Positions 1-6,016 are shown, numbered from the stretch's first letter. The stretch: 9,785 nt of DNA from an uncultured bacterium (GCA_937958665.1 CALGNM010000239.1:1-9785), one strand, 5' to 3'. Notes: generated by a model from the letters alone, not told the origin. Program-made: numbers and translations.

Positions 1-46
1 ACCACCGAGATCTACACTCTTTCCCTACACGACGCTCTTCCGATCT
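1..46 (+). other. Illumina TruSeq universal (P5-side) adapter, sequencing artefact
   Basis: These 46 bases match the 3' 46 of the 58 bases of the TruSeq universal adapter, from ACCACCGAGATCTACAC through to the terminal CGCTCTTCCGATCT. No i5 index lies between CTACAC and TCTTTCCC, so it is the non-indexed form. The orientation is what adapter read-through of a read 2 gives after reverse complementing. Genomic sequence begins at 47. The match is from memory of the adapter sequence and is unambiguous. Confidence 0.98.
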
Positions 47-257
47 GGGCCCGATAGTGCTTGATCAGCTTGTCGACCAAAGTGGACTTGCCGCCGCCCG
101 GCGGCCCGGTGATGCCGACCAGGTAGGCCCGGCCGGTGCGGGGATAGATGGCTTTGAGCAAATCCTCGCCCTCCGGTCCGCCGCTCTCCACCAGGCTGAT
201 GCCCCGGGCTATGGACCGGATGTCTCCGGCAAGTATTTTATCGGCCAGTGCGTTCAT
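47..257 (-). CDS. meaB: MeaB-type GTPase (methylmalonyl-CoA mutase chaperone), N-terminal 70 residues only
   Basis: This is the start of a G3E-family P-loop GTPase of the MeaB/ArgK group, which gates cofactor loading and protects or reactivates methylmalonyl-CoA mutase in the cytoplasm. The N-terminus (MNALADKILAGD) resembles the helical lead-in of MeaB proteins. A Walker A motif, GPPGGGKST, follows at residues 51-59 with Lys57. Family members are about 300-330 residues, so roughly three quarters of the gene is missing: the reading frame runs into the adapter at 46, and codon 71 is already part adapter. The start is fixed, because an in-frame TGA lies at 279-281 and none of the seven codons between it and the ATG can initiate. 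No good Shine-Dalgarno site precedes it, so it may rely on upstream translation; the previous stop is 62 nt away. The assignment is supported by the mutase subunits upstream on the same strand. Confidence 0.9.
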
Positions 258-319
258 CTGCCAACAATATCGCTTAAATCAACAAACCCGTCAACCTGGG
301 ATGAATTGCCTCCGGGGTC

Positions 320-1390
320 TCACTGCACCGCTATGCCCACAGCCACCCCGCCGGTGGCAATGCTATCCAGCGGCAGATCAAGACGGATTCCGCCCTGCCA
401 GTAGCAAGGCAGGTTCTTGGCCCCGATCCGAATATAGCCGGCACAGTAGAGTGTTCCCGAATACATTTTAATTGACATGACACAAGCATCGGTGGCGGTG
501 CTGCACGGCAAGTCGTAACGGGTCCCATCCTTCCAGTAACAAGCGAGGGATACGGCTCCGTCGAAAGCCTGTCCACCGGCGTATACCGTACCGCCGTCGA
601 CCATAATCGCGCAGACCTGGGCGTCGTAGGCCCCGATGGACGGCAGGGTATGGAGCACTGTGTCTTGCCAGTAGCAGGGAATCATCCTGCCCGTGGGATT
701 GGTAGAATAGTATACGCCTCCACAGTAGATGTCAGCTTCGTCTGTCGCAATGGCAAAGACATAGGCGTTATTGACCGTGTCGCGGCTCAGCACCTGCTTG
801 GCGGTATCAGCCCAATAACAGGGGGCCGAACCTCCGGGCCCGTAGAAGTAACCCCCACAGTATGGGACTCCGTTGCGCATCGCCACCGATGTGGCGAAAT
901 GGCTGCTGAGGGTGTCCATCTTCAAGGTGGTCCGGGATGATCCCCTCCATAATACCGGAATCCTCATGCCACCGGAATCGGCCTCGCCGGCGCAGTAGGC
1001 CGTCCCGCCCGAAGCTGCGATGCCGTTGACGACAGCATAGCCCCCCAATCCTGTCAGGTCATTGCGGGTCGTGCCCTGCCAATAGCAGGGACGGAGGTCG
1101 GAACCCAGTCGGGAGTAGCCACCGCTGAAGACCTGGCCACCCTCTCCCGTCATGGAGCTCACATAATAACCCGTGCCTGCATTGGCCTGCAGGACGGTGC
1201 GCACACCGTTCTTCCAGTAACAGGGATAGGACAGACCGCCAGCAGTGAAATCTCCGCCCACGTAAATTGAGGGGACGGTTGGCACCGGATCATCCGGGGC
1301 GGCAGTCGGACTGGTCTTCTTGCTGCAGCCGATGGATAATGCCATCAATAAGACCACTGTGCACATTATATTAACTGAACGAAATCCCAT
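320..1390 (-). CDS. Seven-repeat beta-propeller-like lipoprotein, function unknown
   Basis: A 356-residue exported protein. The first 22 residues form a lipoprotein signal (hydrophobic stretch ending LSIGC, lipid-accepting Cys22), followed by a short Ser/Thr/Pro linker. The rest is seven tandem repeats built on a (P)CYWxxGxRxxL core, with the Trp at residues 59, 104, 148, 193, 241, 286 and 331, a period of 44-48. Each core is preceded by a strand of the form (V/I)Y(C/V/A)(G/A)G. The third copy is degenerate (PVLW). The protein starts inside a repeat (IYVGG) and ends on the complementary strand (VAVGIAVQ), the arrangement expected for a velcro-closed seven-bladed beta-propeller; this fold is my inference. 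Cys recurs in phase in PCYW and YCxG, so disulfides are possible outside the cytoplasm. ATG 1390 is preferred over the upstream in-frame ATG at 1414 because a strong ribosome site lies between them. It sits 43 nt after the mutase small subunit and 62 nt before meaB, an odd place for a surface protein. I do not recognise a named family. Confidence 0.8.
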   Translation of the reverse strand: MGFRSVNIMCTVVLLMALSIGCSKKTSPTAAPDDPVPTVPSIYVGGDFTAGGLSYPCYWKNGVRTVLQANAGTGYYVSSMTGEGGQVFSGGYSRLGSDLRPCYWQGTTRNDLTGLGGYAVVNGIAASGGTAYCAGEADSGGMRIPVLWRGSSRTTLKMDTLSSHFATSVAMRNGVPYCGGYFYGPGGSAPCYWADTAKQVLSRDTVNNAYVFAIATDEADIYCGGVYYSTNPTGRMIPCYWQDTVLHTLPSIGAYDAQVCAIMVDGGTVYAGGQAFDGAVSLACYWKDGTRYDLPCSTATDACVMSIKMYSGTLYCAGYIRIGAKNLPCYWQGGIRLDLPLDSIATGGVAVGIAVQ

Positions 1391-1399
1391 GTTTAGGGT

Positions 1400-1406
1400 C
1401 CTCCCC
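1400..1406 (-). promoter_or_regulatory. Ribosome binding site deciding the lipoprotein start
   Basis: On the minus strand this reads GGGGAGG, 9 nt before the ATG at 1390. It lies inside the eight-codon extension that the alternative ATG at 1414 would add, so the downstream ATG is the likely start. That choice also gives a compact lipoprotein signal peptide. Confidence 0.75.
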
Positions 1407-1433
1407 TTTTGCATTGGCCGAAATGCTGATCAT

Positions 1434-1820
1434 TCAGTTACTGTTGATATAATCCACCACCTGCTGGGAAGAGGTGCCCGGGGTGAAGATCTCCCTGATG
1501 CCGGCGGCCTTCAGGCCCGGGATGTCGTCGGCCGGGATCACCCCGCCCCCGAAGACCTTGATGTCGGGGGCGTTCTTCTCCTTGAGCAGCTGGACCACCC
1601 TGGGGAACAGAGAGTTGTGGGCCCCGGACAGACAGGACAGCCCCACCCACTGGACATCCTCCTGGACGGCCGCCGCCGCGATGGCCTCCGGAGTCTGGCG
1701 CAGACCGGTGTAGATCACCTCGAAGCCGGCATCGCGCAGGGCCCGGGCGATATACTTGGCCCCCCGGTCGTGCCCGTCCAGGCCGGGCTTGGCGATGAGG
1801 ATGCGGATTTTGTTAGGCAT
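1434..1820 (-). CDS. mcmA2: Methylmalonyl-CoA mutase, B12-binding (small) subunit
   Basis: A 128-residue stand-alone cobalamin-binding domain, the partner of the large subunit encoded at 3026-4810. It holds adenosylcobalamin base-off/His-on for the radical rearrangement of methylmalonyl-CoA to succinyl-CoA. The DxHxxG motif is visible as D15-G-H17-D-R-G20 (His17 the predicted cobalt ligand), followed by the SxL motif (S62-C-L64) and the GG motif (VFGGG, residues 89-93). Length fits the usual 130-140 residues. An upstream in-frame ORF would add 68 residues, but these are low-quality sequence unlike any B12 domain. ATG 1820 has AGGAG (1828-1832) 7 nt upstream. The gene is separated by 136 nt from the preceding gene and is not adjacent to its large subunit, although all lie on the same strand. 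Because such domains are shared among mutases, specificity follows from the large subunit. Confidence 0.95.
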   Translation of the reverse strand: MPNKIRILIAKPGLDGHDRGAKYIARALRDAGFEVIYTGLRQTPEAIAAAAVQEDVQWVGLSCLSGAHNSLFPRVVQLLKEKNAPDIKVFGGGVIPADDIPGLKAAGIREIFTPGTSSQQVVDYINSN

Positions 1821-1867
1821 ATATTTGCTCCTAGAAATGAATTGTTTCCACACAATGTAGTTTGATG

Positions 1868-1940
1868 TTGCCTTCATTGGCAGGCAATGTTCCAAGCCCA
1901 TCCCGCCGGAAAGCCCTGCCGGGGATTCAGGGCATGCCGG
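1868..1940 (-). other. Two stem-loops in the 136-nt gap before the mutase small subunit
   Basis: A 6-bp hairpin pairs 1868-1873 (TTGCCT) with 1882-1887 (AGGCAA). A larger one pairs 1913-1918 (GCCCTG) with 1928-1933 (CAGGGC), capped outside by CCGG 1906-1909 with CCGG 1937-1940 across a 3x3 internal loop. The larger hairpin begins 17 nt after the stop at 1957 in the minus direction. Neither is followed by a T tract on the minus strand, so I do not call a terminator. They could set mRNA ends or modulate translation of the small subunit; this is inference. Confidence 0.4.
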
Positions 1941-1956
1941 ACAGGTTTTGTTTACA

Positions 1957-2592
1957 TCAGTATTTGGACAGGGCCAGCAGCCATTGGTGGATATCCTCCA
2001 CCTTCTCGGCCCCGCCCCATTCACTCCAATAGGCGGAGACCAGGCTCTGGTCGGCCTCGAACTCTATCTGCTCTTGGCCGGCCTGGGCCGCAATGCCCCT
2101 CAGGATGGCCTTCATGGCATCGGATGGCTCTCCACCCCCGGCGGTCAGCCTCCAGCCATGTCCGATTTCCTCCCCCTTGGCAACCTCCCGGCGGGTAACC
2201 AGCCAAGTCTTGGGAGTGGCTCCCTCCCGACGCGGCAGGCTGTAACGGGCCAGGCTGACCTTTTCCGTTCCTCCATCCTTGGCCGGCATCTCCCGCTCCG
2301 CCTCGGAGACCAGCAGGTTGAACCGGGCGGCCTGGCGGCGGGCCGCCTTCTCCCGGCGACGGGTGGCCTTCTCGAACCAGAGGTAGCCCAGGCAGATCCC
2401 GGTCATGATCACCGATACGGCCAGCGACACTTCGAACCGCTCCATCTCCACCACCGCTGCCCCGATGCTGCCGGCGGCGAATAGCAGCGAGCAGACCAGC
2501 ACCCACAGCATTTTGCGCTTCGATTCGGCGAAGATCTCCAGGCTCAGCAGGAAGATGAACAGCATCAGGATGCCCTTGTTGAACTCGTTCAT
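1957..2592 (-). CDS. Hypothetical membrane protein with cytoplasmic domain
   Basis: A 211-residue protein I do not recognise. Three hydrophobic segments are visible at about residues 7-22, 29-48 and 55-73. A strongly basic stretch (75-90, several RRR/RR) follows, which by the positive-inside rule places the remaining 120 residues in the cytoplasm. That tail is mixed and soluble-looking, with a Gly-rich turn near 152-154 and a Trp/Glu-rich end. No catalytic motif stands out. Translation starts at an ATG with a near-perfect AGGAGG (2599-2604) spaced 6 nt, so expression is probably real and robust. It starts 24 nt after the DUF486 gene ends and probably shares its transcript from the mutase promoter. 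The position between the two mutase subunits may simply reflect loose operon packing. Confidence 0.75.
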   Translation of the reverse strand: MNEFNKGILMLFIFLLSLEIFAESKRKMLWVLVCSLLFAAGSIGAAVVEMERFEVSLAVSVIMTGICLGYLWFEKATRRREKAARRQAARFNLLVSEAEREMPAKDGGTEKVSLARYSLPRREGATPKTWLVTRREVAKGEEIGHGWRLTAGGGEPSDAMKAILRGIAAQAGQEQIEFEADQSLVSAYWSEWGGAEKVEDIHQWLLALSKY

Positions 2593-2616
2593 GGCGGACC
2601 TCCTTTGTATGGTATA

Positions 2617-2973
2617 TCAGCTTCCGAACAGCTTGGTCCGGAACAGGAAGAACACCGCTCCCAGCAGGCACAGTCCGGCCCACAGGTAATCCAGGCTGGG
2701 CTTCTCCCTTAGGTATAGGATGGAGAACGGCACGAACACGCTGAGGGTCACCACCTCCTGCAGCACCTTCAGCTGGCCCACGTTCATCACCTGATGGCCA
2801 ATGCGGTTGGCCGGCACCTGCACCAGATACTCGAACAGGGCGATGCCCCAGCTGGCCAGGGCGGCAATGAACCACGGCCGGCCGGACATGTTCTTGAGAT
2901 GCCCGTACCAGGCGAAGGTCATGAAGACATTGCTTACGCCCAGCAGGCCGACAGTTAGATAATATGAATGCAT
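2617..2973 (-). CDS. DUF486 / DMT-family small membrane protein
   Basis: A 118-residue inner-membrane protein matching the DUF486 family (listed with the drug/metabolite transporter superfamily). Recognisable blocks are FMTFAWYGHLK (17-27), ASWGIALFEYLVQVPANRIG (40-59) and QLKVLQEVVTLSVFVPFS (67-84), in the family order. Four transmembrane helices are visible near 5-24, 33-52, 73-89 and 94-112, so it resembles half of a larger DMT transporter and would have to dimerise if it transports anything. No substrate is established for the family. The start ATG has AGAGG (2981-2985) 7 nt upstream. It follows the large mutase subunit by 52 nt, a gap that contains a palindromic repeat. Confidence 0.9.
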   Translation of the reverse strand: MHSYYLTVGLLGVSNVFMTFAWYGHLKNMSGRPWFIAALASWGIALFEYLVQVPANRIGHQVMNVGQLKVLQEVVTLSVFVPFSILYLREKPSLDYLWAGLCLLGAVFFLFRTKLFGS

Positions 2974-2990
2974 AGTTTATCCTCTCCCGG

Positions 2991-3025
2991 CTCCTCCCCT
3001 CGAGGGGAGGGACTAAGGGTGGGGT
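2991..3025. repeat. REP-like palindromic element in the gap after the mutase gene
   Basis: The perfect 18-bp palindrome CCTCCCCTCGAGGGGAGG occupies 2993-3010 and is followed by GACTAAGGGTGGGGTT. A G-rich palindrome with this kind of tail resembles dispersed intergenic repeats seen in many uncultured bacterial genomes. There is only one copy in this window and no T tract on either side, so it is not a simple terminator. The repeat status is inference from its form. Confidence 0.5.
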
Positions 3026-4810
3026 TTACAGCACCACCGATTCCTGGTATTCCCCGAACACCTCCCGCAACACCCCGCAGATCTCTCCCAGGGTGGCGTA
3101 CTGCCTGACCGCATCGAGGATGAGCGGCATCAGGTTATCCTTGCCCTGGGCAGTCCGGCGGATGGCTTCCAGGGATTTTTGCACCGCTTCATGGTCCCGC
3201 TTGGACTTCATCTCGGACAGCCGCTTCACCTGGGCATCCTGGACGGCCTGGGAGACCTTGAGCAGATTCTTGGGGGCCTCTTCCTTGACGGTGAACTTGT
3301 TGACCCCGACCACTATCCGCTCCTGCGACTCCACGTCCTTCTGGTAACGGTAGGCGCTGTCCTGGATCTCCTTCTGGACATAGCCCTTCTCGATGGCCTT
3401 CACCATTCCGCCCAGCTTGTCGATCTTGGCGATGTATTCCCAGGCCTTCTTCTCGATCTCATTGGTACGGGCCTCCACGTAATAACTGCCGGCCAGCGGG
3501 TCCACTGTGTCGGCCGCCCCGGACTCGTAGGCCACGATCTGCTGGGTGCGCAGGGCAATGCGGACCGAGTCCTCGGTGGGCAGGGCCAGGGCCTCGTCCC
3601 GGCTGTTGGTGTGCAGGCTCTGGGTCCCTCCCAGCACCGCGGCCAGGGTCTGGATGGCCACCCGGATGATGTTATTGTCCGGCTGCTGGGCGGTCAAAGT
3701 CGAGCCGGCGGTCTGGGTGTGGAAGCGCAGCATCTGGGAGGAGGCCTTCTGGGCCTTGAACCGCTCCTTCATGATCCGGGCCCAGATCCGGCGGGCCGCC
3801 CGGAACTTGGCCACTTCCTCCAGCAGATCGTTATGGGCGTTGAAGAAGAACGACAGCCGGGAGGCGAATTCATCCACGTTCATCCCGGAGTCGATGGCCG
3901 CCTGGACATAGGCGATGCCGTCGGCCAGGGTGAAGGCCACCTCCTGGGTGGCGGAGCTGCCGGCCTCGCGGATGTGGTAGCCCGAAATGCTGATGGTGTT
4001 CCACTTGGGGACCTGCTTGGCGCAGTATTCAAAGATGTCGGTGATCAGCCGCATGCTGGGTTTGGGGGGAAAGATGTAGGTGCCCCGGGCGATATATTCC
4101 TTTAAGATGTCGTTCTGGATGGTGCCGTTCAAGGCCTCAGGCTTAACCCCCTGCTTCTCGGCCACCGCGATGTACATGGCCAGCAGCACGCCGGCCGGGG
4201 CGTTGATGGTCATGGAGGTGGAGACCTTGTCCAGCGGGATGCCGTCGAACAGGATCTCCATGTCGGCCAGGGAATCGATGGCCACCCCCACCTTGCCCAC
4301 CTCGCCGGCCGACATGGGGTCGTCGGAATCGTAGCCGATCTGGGTGGGCAGGTCGAAGGCGATGGACAGCCCGGTCTGTCCTTGGGCCAGCAGGTATTTG
4401 TAGCGCTTGTTGGACTCGGCCGCATCCCCGAAGCCGGCGTACTGCCTCATGGTCCACAGCTTGCCCCGGTACATGGTGGGTTGGACGCCACGGGTGTAGG
4501 GATACTGGCCGGGGCAGCCCAGATCTTTCTGGTAGTCCAGCCCCTCAATATGGCAGGGGGCATAGACCCGCCGGACCTCGTCGCCGGAGGTGGACAGAAA
4601 CTGCTTTTTACGCTCGGGATACTTGGCCAGCAAGGGAGCCACCTTCTCCGATTCCCAGGTTGCCAGGGCCTTGTTCAGGTCAGTTCTCTTGGGCTTGGGC
4701 TGCCTGGTCTCCTTCGCCTTGCGGGGAGCCTTAGGTTTTACAAACTTCTTAGGGGGCCGGCCCGGCCTCTTGGCGGTTTTTCTCTTGACCACTTTGGCTG
4801 GCTTTTTCAT
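3026..4810 (-). CDS. mcmA1: Methylmalonyl-CoA mutase, catalytic (large) subunit, split type
   Basis: A 594-residue TIM-barrel subunit that, with the B12 subunit at 1434-1820, interconverts (R)-methylmalonyl-CoA and succinyl-CoA by a radical carbon-skeleton rearrangement, feeding propionate or branched-chain carbon into or out of the TCA cycle. Family signatures run in order: [14 protein letters not shown] (103-116), TMRQYAGFG (120-128), [18 protein letters not shown] (147-164), [11 protein letters not shown] (229-239), [11 protein letters not shown] (274-284), [20 protein letters not shown] (394-413) and [11 protein letters not shown] (436-446). Tyr124 in RQYAGFG fits methylmalonyl-CoA mutase; related acyl-CoA mutases carry Ile or Phe there. 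Tyr278-His279 and Arg242 are kept. There is no C-terminal B12 domain, as expected for the split form. Residues 1-43 are an extra Lys/Arg/Pro-rich tail with KRPGRPPKK (14-22); no alternative Met occurs before residue 113. ATG 4810 has AGGTG close upstream. Isobutyryl-CoA mutase is a less likely reading. Confidence 0.95.
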   Translation of the reverse strand: MKKPAKVVKRKTAKRPGRPPKKFVKPKAPRKAKETRQPKPKRTDLNKALATWESEKVAPLLAKYPERKKQFLSTSGDEVRRVYAPCHIEGLDYQKDLGCPGQYPYTRGVQPTMYRGKLWTMRQYAGFGDAAESNKRYKYLLAQGQTGLSIAFDLPTQIGYDSDDPMSAGEVGKVGVAIDSLADMEILFDGIPLDKVSTSMTINAPAGVLLAMYIAVAEKQGVKPEALNGTIQNDILKEYIARGTYIFPPKPSMRLITDIFEYCAKQVPKWNTISISGYHIREAGSSATQEVAFTLADGIAYVQAAIDSGMNVDEFASRLSFFFNAHNDLLEEVAKFRAARRIWARIMKERFKAQKASSQMLRFHTQTAGSTLTAQQPDNNIIRVAIQTLAAVLGGTQSLHTNSRDEALALPTEDSVRIALRTQQIVAYESGAADTVDPLAGSYYVEARTNEIEKKAWEYIAKIDKLGGMVKAIEKGYVQKEIQDSAYRYQKDVESQERIVVGVNKFTVKEEAPKNLLKVSQAVQDAQVKRLSEMKSKRDHEAVQKSLEAIRRTAQGKDNLMPLILDAVRQYATLGEICGVLREVFGEYQESVVL

Positions 4811-4860
4811 ACTGCACCTAAAGTTTATATTTTGAAAAATTTGTCATTAGGCAGATTATC

Positions 4861-4889
4861 ATTATATCACTACCCAAAAAAAATTGCAA
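4861..4889 (-). promoter_or_regulatory. Sigma-70-type promoter of the mutase operon
   Basis: On the minus strand a perfect TATAAT (4861-4866) is preceded by TG one base upstream, making an extended -10 (TGATATAAT). A TTGCAA -35 box (4884-4889) is spaced exactly 17 bp. Transcription would start near 4854, leaving a leader of about 44 nt before the ATG at 4810. Confidence 0.75.
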
Positions 4890-4900
4890 AGCTAATTTAA

Positions 4901-4932
4901 CAAAAGAAAAAAGGCCGCAGTTTCCTGCGGCC
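4901..4932 (-). terminator. Rho-independent terminator, minus strand, with no known gene upstream
   Basis: A perfect 8-bp GC-rich stem pairs 4913-4920 (GGCCGCAG) with 4925-4932 (CTGCGGCC) around a 4-nt loop. On the minus strand it is followed by TTTTTTCTTTTG (4912-4901). The plus-strand side has no T tract, so it acts on minus-strand transcription. It lies just upstream of the mutase -35 box and would insulate that promoter. No minus-strand gene ends here; see the finding on a possible small RNA. Confidence 0.8.
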
Positions 4933-5018
4933 CATCAGTTTACGACTCTCCCGGCAAAGCAGACAAACAATCGGGTGATAAAATAACTCCAATCTATGGA
5001 TATTGTAACATTGCGTGA

Positions 5019-5047
5019 TTGACAAAACCAAACAAATCATATATTCT
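5019..5047 (+). promoter_or_regulatory. Promoter of the alkyltransferase-PilZ pair
   Basis: A perfect TTGACA -35 box is at 5019-5024. Two -10 choices follow: TATTCT (5042-5047) at the ideal 17-bp spacing, or TATATT (5040-5045), a better match at a short 15-bp spacing. The start would be near 5053. AAGGA (5068-5072) then serves as the ribosome site, 6 nt before the ATG at 5079. Confidence 0.7.
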
Positions 5048-5078
5048 TACCTTGAAAGCTATTTATTAAGGAAGGCAC

Positions 5079-5609
5079 ATGCAGTCTTGCCGCACTGTTT
5101 TTTTCACCACCTACCGCTCCCCATTGGGCAAGCTGGGGCTGGCCGCCACCTCCCGAGGGCTCTTTAGGATCGCCCCCATCAGGGGTTCTGAGATGTCTTT
5201 CCTGATGGACCTGCCCCTGAGGAGGTTCGACCTGGTCCGGAGCGAGAAGCAATTTGCCCCCCTTAAGCGGCAGCTGGACCGGTATTTTAAGGGCCAACCG
5301 GTAAGGTTCCGTTTCAGCGCCGACCTCAGTCAGGGAACCCCTTTTCAGAGGAAAGTCTGGGGACAGCTGTCTGCCCTGCTTCCCGGCCAGCTGGTCACCT
5401 ACGGCCGGCTGGCCCGCGAAATAGGGCATCCCAAAGCCTCCCGGGCGGTGGGGCAGGCGGTGGGCGCCAACCCCCTGCCGATAATAATCCCCTGCCACCG
5501 GGTTATTGCCTCAGATGGTTCGCTGGGCGGCTTCGCCTGGGGCGTAGGCCAAAAGAAAAAATTGCTGGAACTGGAGGGAATAAGGATATGGTCCGAAAGA
5601 CGGAAGTGA
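5079..5609 (+). CDS. ogt: Methylated-DNA-[protein]-cysteine S-methyltransferase (O6-alkylguanine repair)
   Basis: A 176-residue suicide DNA-repair protein that transfers the alkyl group from O6-alkylguanine (and O4-alkylthymine) to its own cysteine. The active site is PCHRV with Cys139, His140 and Arg141, followed by the conserved GSLGGF turn. The DNA-binding helix-turn-helix is visible in TPFQRKVW (87-94), VTYGRLA (106-112) and SRAVGQAVGANP (121-132), including the base-flipping Arg122 and the Tyr108 near the flipped base. A ribonuclease-H-like N-terminal domain occupies the first 80 residues. Length is typical of Ogt-type single-domain proteins; there is no Ada-type metal-binding domain, so I see no sign of autoregulation by methylation. 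It has its own strong promoter, diverges from the mutase operon, and its last 22 nt overlap the start of the PilZ gene. Confidence 0.95.
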   Translation: MQSCRTVFFTTYRSPLGKLGLAATSRGLFRIAPIRGSEMSFLMDLPLRRFDLVRSEKQFAPLKRQLDRYFKGQPVRFRFSADLSQGTPFQRKVWGQLSALLPGQLVTYGRLAREIGHPKASRAVGQAVGANPLPIIIPCHRVIASDGSLGGFAWGVGQKKKLLELEGIRIWSERRK

Positions 5610-5965
5610 CCGAGCGTCGAAGCTTCCTCCGGCTGCCGGTGGAGATCAGGGTCGGCCTCAAGCCAGTGGCTGAGGTGATAGACACCAAGGGCCTGCGACC
5701 CGCCCGGATTAAGAATTTGAGCCAGGGTGGCATTCTTTTCCATTCGGCCGGAAATTATCCGGTCGGAACCACTCTGCAGTTAAAGCTGGATTTCACCCGG
5801 GGCCGGAGCCGCTACGGGCTGGCAGCCATCGGCCAGGTGGTGCGCTGTTCCCGGGGCCGGGAGGGCAAGCATCGCATCGGGGTCAAGTTTCTGGAGATCT
5901 ATCCGGACGATCTGGCTCTGTTGAAGGGCTTCATAGAAAAAAAGGGAGGCCAAAAGCCAAGCTGA
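5588..5965 (+). CDS. PilZ-domain protein (cyclic-di-GMP receptor)
   Basis: A 125-residue stand-alone PilZ domain. Both ligand motifs are present: RxxxR as R11-S-F-L-R15, and (D/N)xSxxG as N43-L-S45-Q-G-G48, so cyclic-di-GMP binding is likely. The beta-barrel part follows (LQLKLDF, AIGQVVRCSR, HRIGVKFLEI) and a C-terminal helix (DDLALLKGFIEKK) closes it. No second domain is attached, so its output partner is unknown. Such proteins usually act on motility, adhesion or exopolysaccharide synthesis. The ATG lies inside the alkyltransferase gene, with GGAGGG (5573-5578) 9 nt upstream, so the two are co-transcribed and probably translationally linked. A strong hairpin begins 14 nt after the stop. 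Confidence 0.92.
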   Translation: MVRKTEVTERRSFLRLPVEIRVGLKPVAEVIDTKGLRPARIKNLSQGGILFHSAGNYPVGTTLQLKLDFTRGRSRYGLAAIGQVVRCSRGREGKHRIGVKFLEIYPDDLALLKGFIEKKGGQKPS

Positions 5966-5979
5966 CTTGGCCGAAAACT

Positions 5980-6016
5980 AAGCAGGGGCGGTATCACCGC
6001 CCCTGCTTTCTTGTTC
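5980..6016. terminator. Bidirectional terminator between convergent genes
   Basis: A 12-bp stem pairs 5980-5991 with 5997-6008 (core AGCAGGGGCGG / CCGCCCCTGCT) around a 5-nt loop (5992-5996). On the plus strand it is followed by TCTTGTT, and on the minus strand by TAGTTTTCGG. It would end both the plus-strand PilZ transcript and the minus-strand malic enzyme transcript. The malic enzyme stop codon (5994-5996) is in the loop. Confidence 0.8.

Noticed and set aside
1821-2024. A 68-residue N-terminal extension of the B12 subunit
   Set aside because: The extra residues resemble translated intergenic DNA, and the ATG at 1820 has a well-spaced AGGAG and gives the usual family length.
2021-2875. 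A 284-codon minus-strand ORF overlapping DUF486 and the unknown membrane protein
   Set aside because: It is an off-frame reading through two genes that each have a good ribosome site and sensible membrane segments. Its Gly/Pro/Arg-rich product looks like frame noise.
3179-4105. A 308-codon plus-strand ORF
   Set aside because: It lies wholly antisense to the conserved mutase large subunit. Its translation is rich in Gly, Leu, His and Val as expected of a GC-rich shadow frame, with no domain motif or ribosome site.
5016-5039. TGATT/AATCA inverted repeat flanking the -35 to -10 spacer of the alkyltransferase promoter as a possible operator
   Set aside because: The arms are only 5 bp in very AT-rich sequence, so chance occurrence is likely.
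4811-5078. A tRNA or a small coding gene in the 268-nt divergent intergenic region
   Set aside because: No cloverleaf or CCA-like end was seen, and the ATG-initiated frame I checked on the minus strand near 5010 closes within a few codons. The region is better explained by two promoters and a terminator.
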